Of a DNA stretch of 64,000 nt, positions 33,501 through 44,300 are shown one piece after another. A model generated the notes under the pieces. The model was not told where the DNA came from and ran no database searches. It worked only from the letters and a program-made list of their open reading frames with translations. Numbering within the stretch: the first letter of the stretch is position 1; every line of letters begins with the position of its first letter. Made by a program: the position numbers and the translations under genes. The stretch is from Erpobdella octoculata. Its lineage: Eukaryota; Annelida; Clitellata; Hirudinida; Erpobdellidae. The stretch covers positions 18,122,636 to 18,186,635 of the forward strand of contig OZ022240.1 in the NCBI GenBank assembly GCA_963978895.1. Reading direction: 5' to 3'.

Positions 33501-36500
33501 AATTTCGACATTGCCTCAAATTAATTATTAAGCTTCTGCATCCCGTTATTTTTTTTTAAACGATACGATACGATACTTCTGAAATTTGTCTAGAATAAAA
33601 CGAGACAAAACCGATACGATACGACACGATATCTGGATCTCGACAGAAATGTCAACTGTGGAAATTTTGTCTCGAATAAAACGAGATAACGAGAAATAAG
33701 GAGACATTAGCAGATAAATCGTCATTTTTTTATTTCAAAAAAATTTTAACTATTTCAAAGTACTCCCAGATTTGGCTCCGGTGACACAGCATGATGACAA
33801 ACACGAGAAAGTACCTGTATGCAAGAATTAAGAAAGTGAAGAAAACCCAGCTGGCTGCTTGTCTCCCTTATTTATAGGCAAATCCAGGTGGCAAGCAAGA
33901 AGCATGAGACTGAGAAAGCTCGGAATTTCAGTTGCCAAAACTTTATGAAAACATTAAAACAAGACGAAGTGCACAAATGCACACTACAGGTCACACACAC
34001 ATACGCACATACAACCAAGAGTATAATCGAGATTATAAAGAATAATAAAGATATATCTTAGATGAGCTACTATTACGGTCAATTACGGATATCGAAACAC
34101 TAAAATAATCATTCCAATTCTATGCAACAAATTTGACAAAATAAGTTTATCAAACAGATTAAACCAAACATAGAATAATAAGGGCAAGCATAAGCACTCA
34201 AAATTAGTCATCATTACACTCATTAATAATAGTCATCTATGTCAGCGAGTCCAATTGCCTTGCCAGCCAGCCGTTGATGCCGGTTCCCAGACCAAAAATA
34301 GTAAAAATAATAGTAAATATCCAGGGGCTACAGGCTGTTAGGAAAACCGAATTTAAAGTGGGGATGATAATAATTATAAACTTCTGTCAATAGGTAGATT
34401 AATTAATCAATGTTGATAATCAATTGCAAATATTCACAGTTGTGACAATCGTTAATTAAATATGTATGACTTTCGTTATTTATTGAAAAATATTTTTTTT
34501 AAATCTCGGAATTTGTTTCAAGACTTTATACGAGAACAACGATTACGGGTAGCAGAAGCTTAAAAATTATTTCGTGTTTTATTTATTCTTTAGGGTTTCA
34601 TATATTTACAATTTTATTTATTCAACAAAAGCATATCTATTTTTTCATTAATAAACACTACTTTTCTCAGGTTCACAAATTCAAGCTAGCATAGGTTTAA
34701 AAGCAAAATGCAATTAGTCTTGACTTATCCAAAGCCTTTGATGCTATCAATCATAAAACCATTGCGGCAAATCTAAAAAAAAGCATTACAGCATCTTACA
34801 GATGGAACTTGGTTCAAGTGGATTAAATTGTAAACAATTCATCAATACCTTTTCATGTTACAAAAAATGTTCCCCGTTTTTAGGTGCTAACATTGATTAA
34901 CATTTTGCATTGGCTTATCAAATAAACTAGATTTTATATATAAGTTATTACTTACAGTCACATAAGGTAATCCATCTAAACAATGGTTTGAATCTTTGTT
35001 ATTCGGCACATTGGCCTGCAATGAAAAAATATGCACAGTGGTATCAAATTCTTTGATATCAAGAACAAATAAAAAAATGCAATAATGAATTTTCAAGTAA
35101 AAGCTCTTGTATGGTTAGTACTTCATATAAAAAGTTGGAACATAATTAAATAATCTTAAGGCCAACTAGTTGCCAGGTCAGCCAGTGACCAGGCCAACAT
35201 GCACATGTGAGTAAAATGAAATGGATCAATACTTTGGGACCAATTGACGCTTACAAAAACCAACTTCCTATTATCCAATCAAACTGAAATTTGGTGGATT
35301 TACTTTTCGTCAAGGACTTTACATTCTGTAACTAAAACGTTCGGAACAAATTTTTTCCGAAACCAAAACAAAAACGAATGTCAAACTTCCATGCTTAGCT
35401 TTTTTATGTTTAAAATTAAAAAATGCACCTTCCGTCATACTTAAAAGATCTTATTATAACTTCCAAAATTTAGGTTTAAGATCTTCTACTGTTAATCACG
35501 CTTTTACTTTCTCTGTAAAGCCCTATTTTGCCAAATCCTCTTTTTCTTACTCTTGTCCCTTTCTCTGGAATTCTCTTCCACCTTCTTCCCTATGCCTTCG
35601 TCTCTCTTACAAACTGCAGCCCGTCCCTGAGCAAGAAGAGCTAGAATGAGCTTGTGAGCAAGCAAAGAGCCACAGAAATGAATGCAGAAAGAGCTGAATG
35701 CCTTCCGAGAAACACAATAAAAGTTTAGTTTGAGCTAATTTTCAAACGATGCGAAGTCCGCCATATTTCAACACGGTAGCCTGAATTGAAGATTTTGATG
35801 GAAGTCAAGTACCAATCTATTCCATTGGTCCATTAAACTTTCAGTGTCGACAATGTGTCACGATGGAGTGGCAATGCGCGTCAACAACAAACTGTGTTCC
35901 AAAGGCAAATTTAGGATCGATGCTCTCCAAATGACACCTCCAGATTTTGTGCAGTTTTGATCCAATTCAGAATTCCTGCAAAGTATTAGAGCATACAATG
36001 GTATTTTTGCTTTCACATAAATCAGTGCTTCAATCAGCTAGAATGTCGCATTGAACGACAAATTGCTAGCTACCTGGGTTTGATGGATGAGTTAAACGAA
36101 CACATTTTTCCAGCATCCAATTATGTCTTTCAATCTGTTTGTCCAACAATTCATAATGGTGAAGGAGTTCCCAGAGAACAAAATGAGAATGCACTCGATC
36201 TGCATTTAGTGAACCATTAGCAACAATCTGAAAACACATAATTGACCAACTGTTACTGAAGTTGCTGCTATCATGGGAAAAGAAGGAACCGGCACAAGAT
36301 ATCAATGTTTTACTAAGCACATGGGTATACAAGTGATTAGTGAGATTCACCTAGCATATGATATTCTCAACTTTTCATTATTCAACATTTTTAGAGCGAA
36401 TGGATGGTCCGAGCAAGTCGTATATGAAGATTAGGGACTAAACGAACTTTACTTCAGCTTTGGCCCGAAGTTTAGACATTCGGCACTATTCGGACTTTGG

Positions 36501-39500
36501 CTTCAGAGATCAGCCAAAGCCAAATGGTGAAATAATCGTGTCCTATAATAGTTGAGTTAAAGTTAATGAAACTGACCTAGTTCTATTCAAGTTAGGTTTA
36601 ATTTCCTAAAACCGTAAAGCTTTATCTCAGATGTAATCACCACCGTCATTTTACATAATGATACTGTTCATTCTAATGCAGACAACATCCAATAAAACTT
36701 TCTCTTCTCTGCCTTCAACCAATCAAAGGCCATTCTAGAGCTGGCCAATGATATGAAGAAAGTTTATCATAGGATGAAATCAAACAAGCTGAAATTTTCA
36801 ATAAATTTAAAATATATGTTTGTCCTTTAATGATGAACTGGGAATGAATCTTATGTAAACAATACAATTAAAACTGCTTTTTCCAGCTATGGCAGATGGC
36901 AGTTGTGATTTGTCAGGCCATGACGCACATAAAATGAAATAAAAATAGTGGTTGATTTCATCACCTCTAGCATTTTCTATGGAGTAAAAAATTCTATGGA
37001 GTACAAATGGTTCTCGATGCACCAGCCATGCTGACTTCAAACAAAAATTTAATAACATTTCTCCATTGCTCCAAAACGAGTTAAAGCGCCCTAACTGACT
37101 TTGGGTGCAACTAATTCTCTTCTCGGAAATTGTCCAACATACCAAGTGCTAATCTCTGTCACAATTATCTTCATCGACCGAGTTGAAGGGAACAATTTTT
37201 ATTTTTATTTCTTTAATTTTATTCTTGCTTATGCATCACACAGGCTAGAGAGAGATTGCGACGTGAACGCATGGACTAGACTAGAAGAACGACGTTTGTA
37301 ATTTGGAGACCAGAGCTGACCTCAGGGCTTTCTAAATATGTTGGAGCCAGAACTTTTTCATTTAAGACCTAACTTTGTTTCTAAGTAATTAATGTTTGCA
37401 ATAAAAAAAATTATTCATTCTTTAAAGAAGGTAGGAAATAAATAAAACAAATGAAAGATTATTTAAATTGCTCAGACATAAAAAATTACCAATTGTTACT
37501 TTTACTTTCTAAATATTTTAAGGGCAAGACTTTTTATATAAACTTTTTTTCTATTATAAGAATTTTATAGTATATAATTTATAGTTCTCAAATATTTGAT
37601 AACTGTATTCTCATACAAATAGATCAGATAGACTTTTTTGAGTTTAGTTGTGATTGAGGCAGTGACACAAGTTCAAGCAAATATATGCTGAGATTGATGA
37701 CAGTGATATTCGTACAAACAAATATATGTTGTAATTGATGGCTTGAAAAGTTGTTTGATCTCTGATGTAAGAAAAACATTGCATGTACTTAAATATTTCA
37801 TTGGTGGCATTTATGGAAAAACAACTTTTAAGAATTTCATGATATATAGCCAACCATTTTTTCTTTTTTCATCTTGTCCCCTTGACCATGTCTTGAAGGA
37901 AACTGTGGTGGAATATGGAAACGCTGCAATGGTGGTTGAGAAAATCTTAACGGTACTCCAGCAGGTCTTGTTGGTGGTCCATTGTAATGTGATGGGGGGC
38001 GAAATGTTGGAGGAAAACCAACTGGAGTCTGCAGTAATGGTTGAACTTGTGGCATAACAGGCCTGACATAGGACATAAGCGGTCTAATATTCTGGTGCAA
38101 TAACGACTGAAAATGTTGAAAAAAATTGGGTTAATTTTGTAAAGAGAAGTTAAAAATGCTGATTCACCAAACCGAATTAATTTGTAGAGTTGAGTAAAAA
38201 TGAATAATTTTTAACTAAAATTATTTCAATTAACTGGTAGAAGGCAATGAAACTCATGTTTTAATAACGAGAAAATTATGAACTGCATGACAATGTTTGA
38301 GTCAATTGTGATAGTGCAAAGTAATGCCACAAAAATGAACTTTATAAAACATAAATACTGCTTTAAACAAAAAGTTTTTATATATTGCTGAATCACTTAT
38401 TCTTACTTGCGAGTGGCACAGGAAAAGAATTTAACAGAAAAACCACATTAGCCATTGTTTTAACTAACGTGTAAAAATTTACAAAAATTCTTTATGAAAA
38501 ATTGGAATAAATGTTTACAATGGGTACCTTACCTGTGGCGAAACCAGTTGAATAACATTCACAGGGTATTACAGACTTACTAAAATGTTTCTTATGAGAA
38601 TATAAATACTGCTATAAATAATTAACTAGGCAGTATAAAGAAGGAGATTTACTAAACTATCCCCTTGAATTTGATTGCACAAGGATAAAAAAACACATCC
38701 CAACCAGTAAATCATTTAAAAAAGGATGATCTACATATATGAAAATAACAACAAGAGTATTTAACAGGTTCATGCTGACATTTAATCATTACAACATAGG
38801 AAATAAGCAAAATATCTTAAACTTTGTTTAGGATTGACTGGTGATGGACAAATATTAGAGAAAAATAAAAAGAATATGACAATAGGCCTGCATTGAAGGA
38901 TTAGGTTGGAAACAATTTAGATCCCTGTGCCACCCTAATTTTTACCATAAATTGTTGTTGTGAATACTGCACTTGAGATGGTAAAAATTGATTGTTCGGG
39001 TTGTGAGGTGGCATATCACGAGGCAACTCATCTATTGGAACTGGTACAAGGTTAAGGTTTTTCAAATCATTTTGGCTTCCCCATTGGGAATTCTTACTTG
39101 ATCCTGAAAAAAGTAAAGCTTTGAAATAACTTAAATTTGCACAATTATTGATATGTTTTAAAATCAGCGATTATATTCTAGTTTTTTTTAAATAATTTTT
39201 GTGAACAACTACAAGCAAGTTCAAGAATAAGTTTTTTCATATTAGATATTTATACAGCATCACCATCTTACCACTACTTGCATCCCTGGGACCACCCTGT
39301 CCTCTGCCACGTCTCCTGTTTTGTCTCTGTTTATCTTGAGTGTAATTGGGTGCTCTACCATTGCCCCTGGAAAATTTACCACCCTTTGTTTCTTGTTGTT
39401 TGGGGGGTCGATATTCAGATACTCTAATTTTCTCCCCAATCATATTTGTGTGTTTTGCATCGAGAAACAAATGAACATCTATTATATAAAAATTTTAATT

Positions 39501-41298
39501 ATAACTTAAACCAAAGTGTTAGAAGTGAACAAATTGACTTAAAAATAAAATAAAATACAACAAGTTTGAAAGTCTAAAATGTTTTCTATAAGCTTCTGCG
39601 TCCCGTTATTTTTTTGGAACGATACGATACGATACGATTTCTGAAATTTGCCTCGAATTATACGATACGAGACGCCTCTAACAATAACGATAAGATACGA
39701 TACGATATCGGGATCTCGACTGATAAATATATAAATATTAAAAAATTTCAAAATTTATAAAAATTTACCAAATTTAATTTTTTTTTACAACTTGAAATAA
39801 GTTTCATTTGTTTAGTTTCGGTACATCTATTTTTCTAAATTTAGATTCTAAATAAAACGCTACCGCCGATAGTAAGTATTTATTTACTTTATTTAGTACG
39901 CATTATGCGGTAGTTTATCAATTTAATTAAATGATTTTACTTGCCGATGAAAAAAAAATTAAAATTATTTTTTCAAGTAATTGAAAAGTAAAAAACCTTC
40001 TAGCACACCAAAAGAACGACATTTTTAGGCAATTCAATAGTGAAAGTGGAAAAACCAATGGAGATAGAAATAGATTGCAGATTACTGAGATTGAGATTAC
40101 TAGATTACTAAGATTAAATTAAAATGATACTGTTTCCTGCAGTCTTTGCATCTGGCAAGATTTACTTCTACATCCTTGTCATTGACTTTCTGCGTGACCG
40201 TCTCTTCCTCAAAGTACTCCCAGATTTGACCCCGGTGACGCGGCATGATAATGATGACAAACACGAGAAAGTGCCTCTATGCAAGAATTAAGAAAGTGAA
40301 AAAAAACCCAGCGTGTTTATTTATAGGCGATGGCGAATGCGGTTAGCAGCAATAGCAAGAAAAAAGCTGAGAAAGTTTCGAATTCCAGCTGCAGACGATA
40401 CAGGCTACGGCACTGTCGTGCACACTACATGTGGCACACACATACTCACACACAACCAAGAATATCATCGAGATTATAAAGATATATCTTAGATGAATTA
40501 CTATTACGGTCAATTACGGATATTGAAGCACTAAAATAATCATTCCAATTCTATGTAACAAATTTGAAAAAATAAGTTTATGAAACAGACTAAACCAAAA
40601 CATAAACATAGAATGATCATTACTATTACATTACTCATTATTCTCATTAATAATAATAGTCATCGATGTCAGCGAGTACGATTGCCTTGTAGGGCTTGTA
40701 GTATCAGTAGTATGCAGAGCTCGACTAGCAGCCTAAGTGGAGCGTGGCTTTTTTGCTGCCGGTTCCCAGACTAAAAATAGTAAATAATGGGGCTACAGGC
40801 TGTCTGGAAAACCGAATTTAAAGTGGGGATGATAATAGTTATAAACTTCTGTCAACAGGTAGATTAATTAATCAATGTTGATGAATCAATTGCAAATATT
40901 CACAGTTGTGACAATCGTTAATTAAATATGTATGACTTTCGTTATTTATTGGAAAATATTTTTTAAAAATCTCGATATTTTTTCGGGATTTTTATCGGGA
41001 ATGAAATTTTAAGTATCGCTAATTATATCCATATGAGATTTCTTCCGCAGGCTGTATCGTTTCAATGGCGATACGGGATCTCCCGTATCGTTTTGAAATC
41101 TCGATTGAATTCGAGATAACGATATCGGGACGCAGATGCTTAGTTTTCTATGTATAATAATACAGAGAATTAGTATTGATGAGATTTTGAATATGTTTAT
41201 TTATATTTCAAACGAAAATAAATCAAAGAATTTAACTGCTCTGCCATATATAAAATGTAAACAATTAGTTACTTACTAAAAACAATAAATTGTTACAA

Positions 41299-41386
<88 letters not shown>

Positions 41387-44300
41387 ATATATATAAAAGA
41401 ACATGTCCTGACTGACAGATGACTGACTCATAATCAACGCCGAGCTCAAACGCCTCATCCTAGGAACGTGAAATTTGGAACTTATATTACTTTTATAGCG
41501 TAAACATCCGCTAAGAAAGGATTTTTGAAAATTTTGCTCCTGAGGGGAAAAAACTGGAAAACAAACTTTTTTCTAAAAAATTTTTCTAAAATTTTTTTCT
41601 GAAATTTGGTATATAGATTCTTTTTGAAAAATAAAAAGATACGTGTTTCACCATTTTTTGAAAATTCGGTTTCCCGGACCTCAAATGTGGGTTGGAAAAT
41701 TGGGTTATTTGGTTTTTAAAGTAGCTTCTACTCAAAAACTGTTAATGCTACAGGAGTAAAAATTAGTATTTAGTTTCTACTCCAAAAATAATGAAATACG
41801 TGTTTTAGCATTTTTTGAAAATTTGGTTTCCAGGACTTCAAATGTGGGGTGGAAAATAAGGCTAATTGTCTTTTATAGTAACTGCTACTCAAAAACAGTA
41901 AATACCACAGATGTAAAAATTATTATTTAGTTTCTTTTCTAAAAATAAAGATATACGTGTTTCACCATTTTATACAAATTTGGTTTCCCGGACCTCAAAT
42001 GTGGGTTGGAAAATTGGGTTATTTGGTTTTTAAAGTAGCTTCTACTCAAAAACTGTTAATGCTACAAAAGTAAAAATTAGTATTTAGTTTCTACTCTAAA
42101 AATAAGGATATATGTGTTTCACCATTTTTTGAAATTTTGGTTTTCAGGACCTCAAATGTGGGGTGGAAAATAGGGTTATTTGTTTTTTAAAGTAACTGCT
42201 ACTCAAAAACTGTAAATACCACAGATGTCAAAATTAGTATTTAGTTTCTATTCTAAAAATAAAGATATACGTGTTTCACCATTTTTTTACAAATTTGGTT
42301 ATAGGACCTTAAATGTGGGGTGGACAATAGGATTACTTGGTTTTTAAAGTTGCTGCTACTCATAAACTGTGAATGCTACAAAAGTAAAAATTAGTATTTA
42401 GTTTCTACTCTAAAAATAATGATATACGTGTTTCACCATTTTTTGAAATTTTGGTTTTCAGGACCTCAAATGTGGGGTGGAAAAAAGGTTTCTTTGGTTT
42501 TTAAAGTAACTGCTACTCAAAAACTGTGAATGCTACAGATGTCAAAATTAGTATTTAGTATATACTCAAAAAATAATGATATAAGTGTTTCAACATTTTT
42601 TAAAAATTTTGTTTCCAGGACCTCAAATGTGGGGTGGAAATAAGGGTTATTTGATTTCAAAATAACTGCTACTCAAAAACTGTAAGTGCTACAAATGTAA
42701 AAATTAGTATTTTGAAGTTTTGTGCCGGTTAAAAGTAGCTAAGTCCAGTTTATCACTGGCCGGGTCAAGCCTTTATTTTAGAGTCTTCACACGGGCCAGG
42801 CCAAACCTTAAATCAAGGTGGGACGGGCCGAGATTTTTCACCAAGTATATAGATGTTTTAGTGATTTTAGGGTTTTATTTGGGCCGGGCTAAACCTGAAG
42901 TCAAGGTGGGACGGGCCGAAGTTTTTCATCAAGTATATAGAACTTCTAGGCCTGTAAAAAGGGTCCGGGCCTAATTCAGACGGGCTGTGCCGGACCAGGA
43001 GTTCGGATTTTTAAAACGGGCTGGGCTAAGTTGTCGACGGGCCTAGCCGAGACCTAAACAATTGATCTCTACTATGGATGCACTGTTCAAACTCTCTAAT
43101 TTCATGCGAGCGAAGCCGCTACGGGCACTGCTAGTATATATATATATTTTTTATATATATATATATATATGCTGATATATATATATATATATATATCAGC
43201 ATTTTAAAACAGTCCAAACTGCTTTCACATACCAGCATCATTAGGAATCCTTATGATCGCATAATGTTTCAGCAAATTAAGATTGAGGACAGTTACTTCA
43301 AATGACTCTTGTGGTATTGAAGGAGGTCGAAAAATTGGCTGTTCAAAATATAGACAAATCTCAAAATCAGTGACATCAGACTTGAGTCCCGAAACATGCA
43401 ACTTTTTTATCTTCTTTACTACGTTCAAATCCAGCATGACTCCACGAAATGCCTCCGTCTTCAGTTGATCTAAAACTTGTTCTACATCTGATAAAGAATA
43501 CAAAAATGCAATTTAGAAATCAAAATTGGCCTAAAAAATTATCATTCAGAGGAATGAACTTATGAAAAAAAAACTCTTTTTTACATATCCCATGTAAGAT
43601 ACAATCATTAAAGCAGGGTCGTACAACATACGGCGCAGCCAAAGGTTTTCATACGACTCGCAGAATCTTTTAAGTATTTTCCGCAAAATCCTCCTGGCAC
43701 TCCTCAACATAATCTAATTCTGAAAGTGGACACAGCAATAATGCTACTGCGAAACTTACAGCCACCAAAACTCTGTGACGGCACCAGACTTTAAATCACG
43801 GGTCTGCAAAAGAATCTAAACTAGGCAACTATTTTCACTGGCATTGGCTCACGAGAGACAGTTTTTATTCTTTGCATCCCCGTTATACCCTTTGATCACC
43901 CATTTCAATTCAAGTGCCTTCAATTCCCAGTAAGAAAAAATTAAACTACATTTATTGTTCTGTTTGAAAAAATAAATGAGTAATCATACAACACCTGTCA
44001 TGACATTAGTGAAGACTGCAAAATAATTTTTGTTTCCAGTGGGTTTAATTTCCACATTTTCTTGCCAGGACAGCCTCTTTACAAACTCTTCTAAAGTTTC
44101 ATTACCTGCACTTTCATCTTCAGGAACATTCTATAAAAAAAAGACCATACGCGTATGTGCCGGTTAAAAAATACTAAAATTATTATGATTTAAAATGTTA
44201 TTAATAAGTTAGCTGGTTCATATATTTCAGGATGATTACAGCTTCAAACTGTTCTGTCAGTTTGTTTTTGTAAATAAATATTAATCTCAATTTTAATTAA

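Noticed and set aside
36807..37145. Minus-strand frame of 112 aa as an extra PARP exon
   Set aside because: No splice sites in fitting phase and no similarity to PARP regions.
37743..38057. Plus-strand frame of 104 aa
   Set aside because: Shadow of the Pro-rich PARP exon on the minus strand.
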